From NCBI RefSeq assembly GCF_004118375.1, contig NZ_SDHX01000001.1, positions 1,801,693 through 1,865,692 of the forward strand: DNA of 64,000 bases. The letters are read 5' to 3'. Positions within the stretch are counted from its first letter, which is position 1; every line of letters starts with the position of its first letter. The notes under the pieces were generated by a model that saw only the letters and a list, made by a program, of their open reading frames with translations, did not search any database and had not been told where the DNA came from. Below, piece after piece: positions 35,485 through 44,402 of the stretch. Both the position numbers and the translations under genes were made by a program. The stretch is from Oleiharenicola lentus. Its GTDB lineage: Bacteria; Verrucomicrobiota; Verrucomicrobiia; Opitutales; Opitutaceae.

Positions 35485-36942
35485 TTGCTGATGAATCCCA
35501 ACGTTTCCCACAGCCGCGCCGAGCAGGCGGAGATCGATGCTTCCGCCCGGTGGCCGGTCACCGTCTTCCTCGTCTCGGGTCTGCTCTGGCTCATCGCCGG
35601 CGGAGCGCTCCAGCTCGCGGCCAACATCCAGCTGCACACCCCGTCCTTCCTAGCGGATTGCGCCTGGTTCACCCATGGTCGCCTCGCCCCCGCCGCGCAG
35701 AACGCGCTCGTCTATGGCTGGGGCTTCAATGCCGCCTTCGCCTTTGGGCTCTGGCTGATGGCTCGCCTGTCGGCCACCACGTTGCGCCACGGTGGCTGGC
35801 TCTTTGTCGCCGCAAAGTTCTGGAACGTCGGTGTCACCCTCGGCCTCGCCGGCATTCTGGGCGGGTATTCCACCTCCTTTGAGCTGCTGGAAATGCCCAA
35901 GCACGTCGCGCTGCTCTTGCTCGGCGCCTACGCCTTGATCGGTGTCTGGGCCGTCACGACCTTCAGCATCCGCAACACGGAGAACATCTATGCCTCGCAG
36001 TGGTATCTATTCGGCGCCGCCTTCTGGTTCCCGTGGATTTACAGCATCGCGCAGGTGATGCTCATCCGCACCCCGGTGCGCGGTGTCCTCCAGCCGGTCG
36101 TCAACGCCTGGTATGTCCACAATCTCTACGCCCTGTGGTTCCTGCCGATGGCCCTCGCCGCCATTTACTACCTTCTGCCCAAGCTGCTCGGCAAACCCAT
36201 CAGCCAATACTATCTGGCGCCGCTCGCGTTCTGGTGGTTCGTGATCTGTTCGGCCTTCGCCGGCGGCGCCCGTCTCGTCGGCGCGCCGGTGCCGGTCTGG
36301 ATTCCGACGCTCGGCACGGTGGCCAGTTTCTCGCTGCTCCTGCCGCTGATCATCTTTGGTCTGAACTTCATGGGCACCGTTTCCGGCCGGTTTGGCCATG
36401 TCGGCGGCAGTCTTTCACTCCGCTTCGTGCTGCTCGCGATGGGTGGCTTTCTGGTCAACGTGATCCTGACCCTCTTGCTGTCCCTGCCGCGGTCTGCCGA
36501 GATCGCACAGTTTACCCTGCTGGGCACCCTGCGGGACTGGTCGGCGCTCTACGCGACCTTCACCGTGGCGATCTTCGGTGCCGCTTACTTTTTCCTGCCA
36601 CGCCTGACCGGCAAGGAGTGGCGTTCTTCCGCCCTCATCAAGGCGCACTTCGGCGCCACGGTCGTGGGGCTCATCCTGCTGGTCATCGGCTACGGTGCCG
36701 GCGGGTGGCAGCAGGGCGGCTTGCTCAACAGTGCCTCGGTCGGCTTCGCTGACATCACCGCCGCGCTCTCCGGCTGGCACATGCTGAACACCGTCGGCCT
36801 GGGCGTTCTGCTCGTCGGCCATCTCGCTTTCCTCATCAACTTTGTCTGGATTGCCTGCCCCATCAACTCGCAGGGCACCGCCAATGTCTCCATCCCGGTG
36901 CCGCCCGCGCTCGCCTTGGCGGGGAAGGAGGGCCACGCATGA
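35485..36942 (+). CDS. CcoN-like (cbb3 subunit I) homologue lacking most metal-binding histidines
   Basis: 485 residues and about 12 helices, aligning along its length with cbb3 oxidase subunit I. Key histidines are missing. The helix II haem ligand in G-R-L-x-P-L-H-T-N-A reads G-R-L-A-P-A-A-Q-N-A. The CuB pair in A-G-P-H-H reads A-G-G-A-R. The haem-ligand H-x-H before the helix ending Y-L-V-P-R-L is absent, the segment reading D-W-S-A-L-Y-A-T-F. Only the His in W-Y-V-H-N, equivalent to the first CuB ligand, remains. It cannot be a normal oxygen reductase unless other residues substitute. The frame is intact and the genes overlap, so it is not a decaying pseudogene. Motif comparison is from memory of the family. 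Confidence 0.8.
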   Translation: MLMNPNVSHSRAEQAEIDASARWPVTVFLVSGLLWLIAGGALQLAANIQLHTPSFLADCAWFTHGRLAPAAQNALVYGWGFNAAFAFGLWLMARLSATTLRHGGWLFVAAKFWNVGVTLGLAGILGGYSTSFELLEMPKHVALLLLGAYALIGVWAVTTFSIRNTENIYASQWYLFGAAFWFPWIYSIAQVMLIRTPVRGVLQPVVNAWYVHNLYALWFLPMALAAIYYLLPKLLGKPISQYYLAPLAFWWFVICSAFAGGARLVGAPVPVWIPTLGTVASFSLLLPLIIFGLNFMGTVSGRFGHVGGSLSLRFVLLAMGGFLVNVILTLLLSLPRSAEIAQFTLLGTLRDWSALYATFTVAIFGAAYFFLPRLTGKEWRSSALIKAHFGATVVGLILLVIGYGAGGWQQGGLLNSASVGFADITAALSGWHMLNTVGLGVLLVGHLAFLINFVWIACPINSQGTANVSIPVPPALALAGKEGHA

Positions 36943-37595
36943 AAAACGGTCTCATCATTTTCCTTGGCGTCTTCGCCACGCTGGCGGTCTCCTGGGCCGG
37001 ATTGCTGCTCGGCGCACACAAACAGATCGGCTCGCTCCCGCAGTTCAAGGACCCGATCGAACAGACCCTGAACCCGGCGCCGCTCAGCGGCATCGCCGAC
37101 CAGGGCCGCCTCGTTTACCAGGATCTGGGCTGCGCCACCTGCCACACGCAGCAGGTGCGGTACGCCGGCTTCGGCGCCGACATCGAGCGCAAGTGGGGTG
37201 AGCGCGGCAGCTTTGCCCGCGACTACATCCGCGAGCAGTCCGTGCTGATCGGTTCCAGCCGCCTCGGTCCGGACCTGCGCAATGTCGCCGCCCGGCCCTA
37301 CGCCAGCGCCGAGTTTTTCCACGGCCTGCTTTATGCCCCGGAGTCGGTCGCCCCCGGCACCAACATGCCGGCGCACAAGTTCCTTTACGAGGTGCGTTCG
37401 CTGAATGGCAGCCAGTCCTCCTACAAGGCGCTCAAGCTCTCCGGCACACACGCCCCCGCCGAAGGCTCCGAAGTGGTGCCGACCTACCGGGCCGAGGCCC
37501 TTGTCGCCTACCTGATGAGCCTCAAGGACACCTACAACTATCCCGACGAACAGGGCCTGAATGCGCCCGCCCCCGCGAAGGAGGGCGGCCACTAA
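36939..37595 (+). CDS. ccoO: CcoO-like monohaem cytochrome c
   Basis: 218 residues with an N-terminal helix (about 5-23), a C-A-T-C-H haem motif near residue 65 followed by T-Q-Q-V-R, and the S-S-R-L-G-P-D-L-R-N-V and N-M-P-A-H blocks that correspond to the G-P-D-L and axial Met regions of CcoO. Haem binding looks intact, in contrast to its CcoN partner, which it overlaps by 4 bp. Confidence 0.88.
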   Translation: MKNGLIIFLGVFATLAVSWAGLLLGAHKQIGSLPQFKDPIEQTLNPAPLSGIADQGRLVYQDLGCATCHTQQVRYAGFGADIERKWGERGSFARDYIREQSVLIGSSRLGPDLRNVAARPYASAEFFHGLLYAPESVAPGTNMPAHKFLYEVRSLNGSQSSYKALKLSGTHAPAEGSEVVPTYRAEALVAYLMSLKDTYNYPDEQGLNAPAPAKEGGH

Positions 37596-37596
37596 G

Positions 37597-38250
37597 ATGA
37601 GCGCCAATCACGACAACAAGTTCAACTTCGAGGCCTCCGCCGCGAGTGATGACAGCATCCGCGAGGTCCACGCCAAGCTGCAGAGCAACAAGCCCGACAA
37701 ACCCCACGGTTATCCGGCGCTCCCGCTCGTGATGCTTGGCATCATGTGCTGCGTCGGTTTCTTCGGCTCCATCTACATGGTGCATTACTCGATTCGCTTC
37801 GACCCGCTCGTGGTCAACGCGCACGCGAACCGCGCCAAGCCGGGTGAAAAAGCCGCCGTTACGCTCACCCGCGCTCAGCTGGGCAAATCCATTTACACGG
37901 CCAACTGCATTGCCTGCCACCAGGCCACCGGTGGCGGCGTGCCGGGTGCCTTCCCTCCGCTCGCTGGATCCGAGTGGGTGGCGGGGAGCGAGGAGCGTCT
38001 CGTGCGCATCGTGCTGCACGGCCTGCAGGGCCCCATCAAGGTCGCGGGCAACGACTATAACAACGTCATGGCGCCACTGGGCGCCGTCCTGAAGGACGAG
38101 CAGATTGCCAACGTGCTCTCCTATGTTCGCCAGACCTGGGGCAACAACGCCCCCGATGTGGAGCCCGCGACGGTTGCGAGGATTCGGGCCGAAACCGCCT
38201 CGCACTCCGGTTACTGGACCGCGGAAGAGCTGCTCAAGATCGGCAACTGA
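37597..38250 (+). CDS. Membrane-anchored monohaem cytochrome c (CcoP position)
   Basis: 217 residues: a cytoplasmic N-terminus, one helix (about 43-65) and a class I cytochrome c domain with C-I-A-C-H near residue 104 and a probable axial Met in N-N-V-M-A-P. It takes the place of CcoP but has one haem motif, where CcoP normally has two. It is last in the respiratory operon, 25 bp before a strong terminator. The ATG at 37597 follows the CcoO stop by 1 bp. Confidence 0.87.
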   Translation: MSANHDNKFNFEASAASDDSIREVHAKLQSNKPDKPHGYPALPLVMLGIMCCVGFFGSIYMVHYSIRFDPLVVNAHANRAKPGEKAAVTLTRAQLGKSIYTANCIACHQATGGGVPGAFPPLAGSEWVAGSEERLVRIVLHGLQGPIKVAGNDYNNVMAPLGAVLKDEQIANVLSYVRQTWGNNAPDVEPATVARIRAETASHSGYWTAEELLKIGN

Positions 38251-38274
38251 GCACGAAGGGATTTTTTCAATACG

Positions 38275-38302
38275 AAGGCCGGGCATTTCGCCCGGCCTTT
38301 TT
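38275..38302. terminator. Strong Rho-independent terminator after the respiratory operon
   Basis: A 10-bp perfect stem AAGGCCGGGC/GCCCGGCCTT with a 5-base loop, followed by TTT on the forward strand. The A-rich left foot could also serve the converging DUF4412 gene. Confidence 0.85.
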
Positions 38303-38310
38303 GCTGGGGT

Positions 38311-38373
38311 GATCGTGGAGCCGGGGCTTCCTCGCCCCGGTGGTTACGATCAACCGGCCCGAAGGCGGGCCGG
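38311..38373. repeat. Two adjacent GC-rich hairpins
   Basis: First hairpin: outer GATCGT/ACGATC with inner CCGGGGC/GCCCCGG. Second: CCGGCCCG/CGGGCCGG with an AAGG loop. They lie between the operon terminator and the converging gene and have no U tract, so they are not simple terminators. Confidence 0.5.
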
Positions 38374-38388
38374 CTTCAGGGAAATGAT

Positions 38389-39102
38389 TCAGCCGCCGCC
38401 CATGCCCTTCAGCATGTCCCCCATGTTGGGCATTTGGAACTTCTGCCAGCCGGCGGGGGGCTGGAACAGCGAGGCGGGCAGGCTGCCGGGTTCAACCTTG
38501 GTGGCCTCCATGCGGAAGGTTTCCTTGCTTTTGCCGTCACGGCTCACGACGCGGAGAGGAAAGCCGGGCTTGCCCTTGAATTTTTCCTCCCAGCTGGCGC
38601 CGGCCTTTTTCTTGCCGCCGAACATGCCGCCCATGGGGCCGCCACCGCCGCCGTTTTCACCCAGGCCCATGAACACGCCCAACCCCTCGGCGATCCAGAG
38701 CTCGGTGGTGCTGTTTTTGTCCTTGGTGACGTATTCGTCGCACTTGTAGCCGAGGATGGTCTCCGTGCGGCCGGTCTTCTCGATGTCAGGCTCCTTGCCT
38801 TCCATCTTCTTGGCGGCCTTTTCGACGGTGCCCTTGAGCTGCATGACCATATACATCTTTTCGGAGGGCATCAGCATCATCATCTCCATTTTCTTCAGGT
38901 CCATGATGCTGGCGAAGGACTGGCCGTCGGCCTGCATGTCGATCCGGATGGCATTTTCCTTGATGGAGTAATCCATCACCTGCGGTTTGCCTTTGCCGGC
39001 GGTGATGTTGAGCGAGAGCTTGCCCTCGAAGGCCGAGGCCGCGTGGGCGAGCGTGGCGGTGAAGAGCGTGCCCACCGCAAGCAGACGAAGTAAGGGATTC
39101 AT
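38389..39102 (-). CDS. Secreted DUF4412 protein
   Basis: 237 residues with a signal peptide (residues 1-23, cleaved after A-H-A-A-S-A or nearby) and a beta-rich domain of DUF4412 type: F-E-G-K-L-S-L near 25, then I-L-G-Y-K-C-D-E-Y and T-T-E-L-W-I-A. It is Met/Lys-rich, with a Gly-rich loop G-G-G-G-G-P-M-G-G. The function of the family is unknown; it is probably a periplasmic or outer-membrane binding protein. It converges on the respiratory operon. Confidence 0.75.
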   Translation of the reverse strand: MNPLLRLLAVGTLFTATLAHAASAFEGKLSLNITAGKGKPQVMDYSIKENAIRIDMQADGQSFASIMDLKKMEMMMLMPSEKMYMVMQLKGTVEKAAKKMEGKEPDIEKTGRTETILGYKCDEYVTKDKNSTTELWIAEGLGVFMGLGENGGGGGPMGGMFGGKKKAGASWEEKFKGKPGFPLRVVSRDGKSKETFRMEATKVEPGSLPASLFQPPAGWQKFQMPNMGDMLKGMGGG

Positions 39103-39187
39103 GCGCGCAGCCTACGCCCGCCCGGTTGCGACACAAGCCGCGGATTAAGGGCGTTGCCAAGGGGCCACGCGGCCGCAGGCTTCGGGC

Positions 39188-39643
39188 ATGCCCTCCGAGT
39201 TCCGCCTGCAGCGCACGGTTGAGTTCTGCGAGACCGACATGGCCGGGATCATGCACTTCTCGAATTTCTTCCGCTGGATGGAGGCCTGTGAGGCCGGCTT
39301 TTACCGCTCCCTGGATCTGCCGCTCATTTCCTTCGTGCCGGGCAACGTCGTGGGCTGGCCGCGCGTGACCGCGAGCTGCACCTACAAGGAGCCGCTCCGC
39401 TTCAATGAAACCGCCGAGGTCCGCCTGCTCATCAAGGAGCTCCGCACCCGGGCGGTCATCTACGTCTTCCAGTTTCGGAAGCTCGACGCAGCCGGCACGG
39501 TGCTGCCGCCCGTGGTCGCACAGGGTGAAATCGCCGCGGTCTGCGTGACGGCCGACGCGTCCGGCAAGATGGTGGCCCAGCCGATCCCGGCCGCAGTGCG
39601 CGCGAAATTGGAGCCGGCCCCGGCGTCGGCCTACACCGTGTAG
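39188..39643 (+). CDS. Acyl-CoA thioesterase, hot-dog fold (YbgC-like)
   Basis: 151 residues of the 4-hydroxybenzoyl-CoA thioesterase type. F-C-E-T-D-M-A-G-I-M-H-F-S-N-F near residues 13-27 contains the catalytic acidic residue (Asp) and the H-F-x-N-F motif. It should hydrolyse acyl-CoA thioesters; the substrate cannot be read. It stands alone between divergent and converging reverse genes, and its 3' end overlaps the cyclase gene by 13 bp on the other strand. Confidence 0.85.
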   Translation: MPSEFRLQRTVEFCETDMAGIMHFSNFFRWMEACEAGFYRSLDLPLISFVPGNVVGWPRVTASCTYKEPLRFNETAEVRLLIKELRTRAVIYVFQFRKLDAAGTVLPPVVAQGEIAAVCVTADASGKMVAQPIPAAVRAKLEPAPASAYTV

Positions 39644-41400
39644 GGCGCCCGGGTTTCTCCCTTGGCGGAGAGCGCGAAGATTTTCACCGGGGTGGCCTTG
39701 CCCTTGACCAGCACCTCGCCGAGCTCGCGCGCGGCCGGCGGCGGCTGCATGGCGTTGAGCGTCGCCTCGCTGACGATGACCGGCGAGGCGTAGGCGGGGT
39801 CCTTGGTCAGGCCTTCCAACCGGGAGGCGAGGTTCACACCGTCGCCGATCACGGTGTAGTTGAGGCGGTTTTTGGAGCCCATGTTGCCTGCCACGACCCG
39901 CGCGGTGTTGATGCCGATGCCGAAGGCGAGCGCGGGCTTGCCCTCGGCAACGAGCTCGCGGTTCAGGAGATCCAGCGCCCGGGCCATCTCGCGCGCGGCG
40001 CTGACCGCGCGGTTGGCGGCCTCGGGGATGGCGATGGGCGCGCCGAAGAGGGCCATGATCGCGTCGCCGATGTATTTGTCGATCACGCCGCCGTGGCGCT
40101 CGATGATCGAGCTCATGCGGTCGAGGTAGCGGTTGAGCAGGGCCAGCATCTCGGTGGGCGGCATCCGTTCGCTCATGCCGGTGAAGTTGCGCAGGTCGCA
40201 GAACAGGATGGTGACCTCGCGCTCCTCGCCGCCGAGCTTGAGGTCGGACTGAAGGAGCTGCGTGGCGATCTCGGGCGACACGACCTTGCCGAGAAGATTG
40301 CGCACCTTGTCGCGCTCGGCCAGGCCGTCGGTCATCTGGTTGAAGGCGGTGGCCAGCTGCCCGAGTTCGTCCGCCCGCGGCAAGTCGATGTGTTGGGTGT
40401 AGTCACCCTCGGCCACGAGCTTGGTATGCCGGGCCAGCTGCTGCATCGGGCGGCTCACCCCGCGTGCGATGGCGAAGGCCACACCCGTCGCGGCCAGCAG
40501 GGCGGCGAGGGAGATGTAGAGGACTACCCGCTCCAGCTCCCGGGCGGGCGCCAGTTCGGCGGCGAGGGAACGCTGGAGGGCGATGCTGGCGGGGGCTTCC
40601 TCAATCAATTCCAGCGGTTCAAGCAGTGTAACATACGGTTCACCGGCCAGAGAGAGCTCCTCGGTCCGGTCGGGGTGCGCGTTCAGGTGGCGCACCAAAT
40701 CCTCCGCCATGCCGGTATCGAGGGTGGTGGAAAGCACGCGCAGGCCACCGGTCGCAGGATTCGTAAGGAAGGTGACATCCAGCTTGGAGGTCTGCTTGAT
40801 CGCCTGCGCAAAGGAGTCGATGGGGTAGGCGAGGCCAAACCAGCCGGCGATGTTCGGCCGCGGGGCATAAAGCGGGGCCAGCACGACCACATGCAGTTTG
40901 CCGCCCAGGTAACAGTAGCCGCTGCTCTGCTCCAGATCCTGCCCGGTGGATTTCGCGATCAGATGACGGAAGGGCGCGACATTGGCCCCCGCCAGTTCAC
41001 GATTGGCGGAAGTGTCGGCCAGGATTTCTCCGTCGAGATCGAACAGCGCGATGATCGGAAGCACCGAGTCTTCGTTGAACTGCATGCGTTCCGTGTAACT
41101 CACAAGAGTGGAGCGGAGCGTTTCGCGGTCGATCGGCTCCTTGATGATCACCGAGCGCATGGCGTAATCGTTGCTGAGCACCATGGCGAAGCCGGTGAGG
41201 TATTCGATCCGGTTGGTGAGGTTCAGCCGGAAGTTTTCCGCGCCTCCGCGCAGATTCTGGGCGATGTGCTCGCGGGCGTTCGCCTCGTTGGCGCGGGTCA
41301 CCAGCAGATAGACCGAGGCCTGCACGATGGCGAACAACCCGGCCAGCAGCAGGAGCAGCTGCGTGCTGAAGCGTCGGAAACGGAAGAGCCGCCGGGCCAC
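39631..41400 (-). CDS. Membrane adenylate/guanylate cyclase with HAMP domain
   Basis: 589 residues: a membrane helix (about 12-30), an extracytoplasmic sensor region (about 31-285), a second helix (about 290-310), a HAMP domain (about 312-365) and a class III cyclase domain (about 390-575). Metal-binding Asp residues are in F-C-D-L-R-N-F and D-K-Y-I-G-D-A-I-M. The V-I-G-D-G-V-N-L-A-S-R block gives the base-selecting Asp and catalytic Asn/Arg, favouring cAMP. It lies 3 bp downstream of the cupredoxin-like gene and probably shares its operon. Confidence 0.9.
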   Translation of the reverse strand: MARRLFRFRRFSTQLLLLLAGLFAIVQASVYLLVTRANEANAREHIAQNLRGGAENFRLNLTNRIEYLTGFAMVLSNDYAMRSVIIKEPIDRETLRSTLVSYTERMQFNEDSVLPIIALFDLDGEILADTSANRELAGANVAPFRHLIAKSTGQDLEQSSGYCYLGGKLHVVVLAPLYAPRPNIAGWFGLAYPIDSFAQAIKQTSKLDVTFLTNPATGGLRVLSTTLDTGMAEDLVRHLNAHPDRTEELSLAGEPYVTLLEPLELIEEAPASIALQRSLAAELAPARELERVVLYISLAALLAATGVAFAIARGVSRPMQQLARHTKLVAEGDYTQHIDLPRADELGQLATAFNQMTDGLAERDKVRNLLGKVVSPEIATQLLQSDLKLGGEEREVTILFCDLRNFTGMSERMPPTEMLALLNRYLDRMSSIIERHGGVIDKYIGDAIMALFGAPIAIPEAANRAVSAAREMARALDLLNRELVAEGKPALAFGIGINTARVVAGNMGSKNRLNYTVIGDGVNLASRLEGLTKDPAYASPVIVSEATLNAMQPPPAARELGEVLVKGKATPVKIFALSAKGETRAPYTV

Positions 41401-41403
41401 GGG

Positions 41404-42042
41404 TCAGCGGTAGCCGCCGGTCTTGCCGCCGGTGGCGCGGCGCACGCGCCGGTCGGGTTTGAGGGTGAGGGGGGCGGAAGCCTGCGCGGCTGAACCGTCG
41501 CTGAGCGTGACCTCGCGTGTGTCAGGCTTGCCCAGACGCGGGTGCCAGATTTCGAGGCGGTAGCGGCCGGCCGGGGCGCTGATGCGGGCCGCGCCCTGGT
41601 CGTCGGTCTTGGCGAACCAGGGTGTCGGCACCACCACGACGTGCGAGATCATCCAGTCGTGGATGTTGCAGCCGATGGTAACCTGGCCTTCCACCTCAAA
41701 GACGATGGATTCGGTCTGGCCGGGGTTGTAGAGCGGGAGTTCGAAGCGACGCGGACGGGAGAGGGAATAGACGTGGTGCTGCACGTTGTCGCGATTGGGC
41801 AGCATCACGTGGGTGCCGGTTTGCACGACCGTGAGAAAGACGGAGAATTCCTGGTCCTGCTGCACAATCTCCACTTTGGCGTCGGCCGGGACCGGCGGGG
41901 CGGGCTGGTCGAGCGGGATGAGCGAGACGGCGGCCTCGGCGAGGGGCTCTCCGCCCTTGGCGTTGGTGACGGTGCAGCTGAATTCAGCGGCCCGCAGGGA
42001 CACCGCCAAGGTCAGGAACAGGATGGCGCGAAGGACGAACAT
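41404..42042 (-). CDS. Secreted cupredoxin-like protein (methylamine-utilisation type)
   Basis: 212 residues with a signal peptide (about 1-18). The centre resembles a cupredoxin: V-Q-H-H-V-Y-S (His ligand) and G-C-N-I-H-D-W-M (Cys, His, Met). A short carboxypeptidase-regulatory-like beta segment follows (A-K-T-D-D-Q-G-A-A-R-I). It is probably a periplasmic copper protein. It is one of three reverse genes, barrel, cupredoxin and cyclase, downstream of tesA. Confidence 0.7.
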   Translation of the reverse strand: MFVLRAILFLTLAVSLRAAEFSCTVTNAKGGEPLAEAAVSLIPLDQPAPPVPADAKVEIVQQDQEFSVFLTVVQTGTHVMLPNRDNVQHHVYSLSRPRRFELPLYNPGQTESIVFEVEGQVTIGCNIHDWMISHVVVVPTPWFAKTDDQGAARISAPAGRYRLEIWHPRLGKPDTREVTLSDGSAAQASAPLTLKPDRRVRRATGGKTGGYR

Positions 42043-42110
42043 GGTCGGGCGGGGGGAGGAACGGCCGGAGCATACAGGTTTGTCGGTCCCTGCGAAGCGA
42101 AGAATCGCGC

Positions 42111-43019
42111 TCAGAAGCGATGGCTCAGGCCCACACTCCAGGAATCGGTCGGATAGGTGACGCCCACGCGGTTGACGACATAGGCGGCCGAGCGGCGCAA
42201 CTCGAGCGACGTGCGGTCGGAGACGGAGAAACCGAGCGAAACCGACCAGAGGTCCACGTCAGCCTCGACGTTGTAGGACACCCAGCCTTCGCCGTAGAGG
42301 TGGGTGGTCGTCCAAGGGCGAGAAGTGTAGTAGTTGAGGATGGTCGGGCCGAAGCCCCCGGCGAGCATCGTGCTCCAGACCGGCCAGGAGGCGTTGGCCA
42401 CGATGTCGCCGGAAAGCCGGCCGGCGCTCCCGGAGAGGCTCCAGCGGTCGCTGATGTCCCAGTGGACCTCGGCCGAGTAGGACTCCTGGCCGAGGTCGAA
42501 GGTGTCGCGCCGGGCCGAGTGCTCGAGCCAGCTGGCATTGGCGACGAGCCGGAGGTTGGGGAGCACGCGCTTGGAGAGCTGCAGCCCGGCCTCCGTGGTC
42601 CAGCCGCGGTCAGCGGCGAGACGAGCGTCCTTGTAGCCGGCCGAGGCGGTGAGCTGCAGCACGGTGGCCTGCGGGCCGAGGCCGAACTTGCGTTGCAGGG
42701 TCAGCCGGCCGCCGAGGCGGTTGTGGTTGGTCAGCTCGTAGTCGGGCACGGCGAGGGTCGACAGCTCGGCCGAGGCAATAAGGAGGAGGTTCCGGGAGAG
42801 CTGCCGGCTGTGCGTGCTGTTCAGGGATAGTTCGTAGGTCTCGGCATCTTTGCGCGTGGCTTCATTTGAAGTGCGGCTGATGTTGCCCGTCTGGCCGAAC
42901 GTGCCGCTGGCGCTGAGGTGCAGGTTTTCCAGCCAGGAGGGGGTGGCGGTTTCGCGTTGGGCGAAGCCGGACGACAGAGCCAGCAGGAACGCGGAAAAAA
43001 GACTGAGGCAGGACTTCAA
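42111..43019 (-). CDS. Outer-membrane beta-barrel-like protein
   Basis: 302 residues with a signal peptide (about 1-20, ending G-F-A-Q). Alternating amphipathic strands continue to a terminal aromatic, G-L-S-H-R-F, typical of outer-membrane barrels recognised by BamA. I do not recognise a specific family. Its start overlaps the tesA stop by 4 bp, so the two are co-translated, and the cupredoxin and cyclase genes follow. Confidence 0.7.
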   Translation of the reverse strand: MKSCLSLFSAFLLALSSGFAQRETATPSWLENLHLSASGTFGQTGNISRTSNEATRKDAETYELSLNSTHSRQLSRNLLLIASAELSTLAVPDYELTNHNRLGGRLTLQRKFGLGPQATVLQLTASAGYKDARLAADRGWTTEAGLQLSKRVLPNLRLVANASWLEHSARRDTFDLGQESYSAEVHWDISDRWSLSGSAGRLSGDIVANASWPVWSTMLAGGFGPTILNYYTSRPWTTTHLYGEGWVSYNVEADVDLWSVSLGFSVSDRTSLELRRSAAYVVNRVGVTYPTDSWSVGLSHRF

Positions 43020-43666
43020 AGCAGGGGGTGAAGGACGGTCCAGACGGTCTCGGCCACGATTTGGTGGCCTTGAGGGGTTGGGTGGATACCGTCGGGCAAG
43101 TTGAGGCTAGCCACGCCGCCCACGCCTTCAAGGAGGAAGGGAATGAGCACGGCTTCCGTCTTCCGGGCAACTTCCGGGAAAATGGCGGCGAATTCGCGAG
43201 TGTGTTCGGGGCCCATGTTGGTCGGCATCTGCATGCCGGCGATCACCACTTTTACGTCTGGTTGGCGCTGCCGGATGCGTTGGATCATCGCCTCGAGATT
43301 GGCCCGCGTGGTGGCGGGTGGGATGCCGCGCAAGCCGTCGTTGCCGCCGAGCTCGATCACAAAGATGTCCACCTTTTGTTTCAGGATCCAATCGAGACGC
43401 CGCAACCCGCCGGAGCTGGTCTCGCCGCTGAGACCGGCGTTGACCACGCGCCAAGTTTTGCCCGCCTCGTCGATTTTTTTCTGGATGAGGGCCGGGTAGG
43501 CCTCGTCAGGGTCCACGCCATAGCCGGCGGTCAGGCTGTCGCCGAAAAAAATCACGGTTTTGAATTCCGCCGCGACCGCGTTGACGGCCAGCCAGAGCAG
43601 CATAAAGGCCGTTCGCCACGATTGGCTTTTGCGCTTTGGGGGAAGTTCACTCTTGTTCGGGGCCAT
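43016..43666 (-). CDS. tesA: Arylesterase / lysophospholipase L1 (TesA-like)
   Basis: About 216 residues with an N-terminal signal or anchor. The SGNH core has F-F-G-D-S-L-T-A-G-Y-G (catalytic Ser), E-L-G-G-N-D-G (oxyanion Asn) and D-G-I-H-P (Asp/His). It is divergent from an ABC ATPase/permease pair, the same arrangement as tesA-ybbA-ybbP in enterobacteria. The ATG at 43666 leaves 14 bp to the divergent start at 43681. A start at 43681 on this strand is possible but would overlap. Confidence 0.88.
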   Translation of the reverse strand: MAPNKSELPPKRKSQSWRTAFMLLWLAVNAVAAEFKTVIFFGDSLTAGYGVDPDEAYPALIQKKIDEAGKTWRVVNAGLSGETSSGGLRRLDWILKQKVDIFVIELGGNDGLRGIPPATTRANLEAMIQRIRQRQPDVKVVIAGMQMPTNMGPEHTREFAAIFPEVARKTEAVLIPFLLEGVGGVASLNLPDGIHPTPQGHQIVAETVWTVLHPLL

Positions 43667-43680
43667 ATTTGATTCCCGCA

Positions 43681-44373
<693 letters not shown>

Positions 44374-44402
44374 GTCACTATCCAAACCAACAAGACACAG
44401 CG

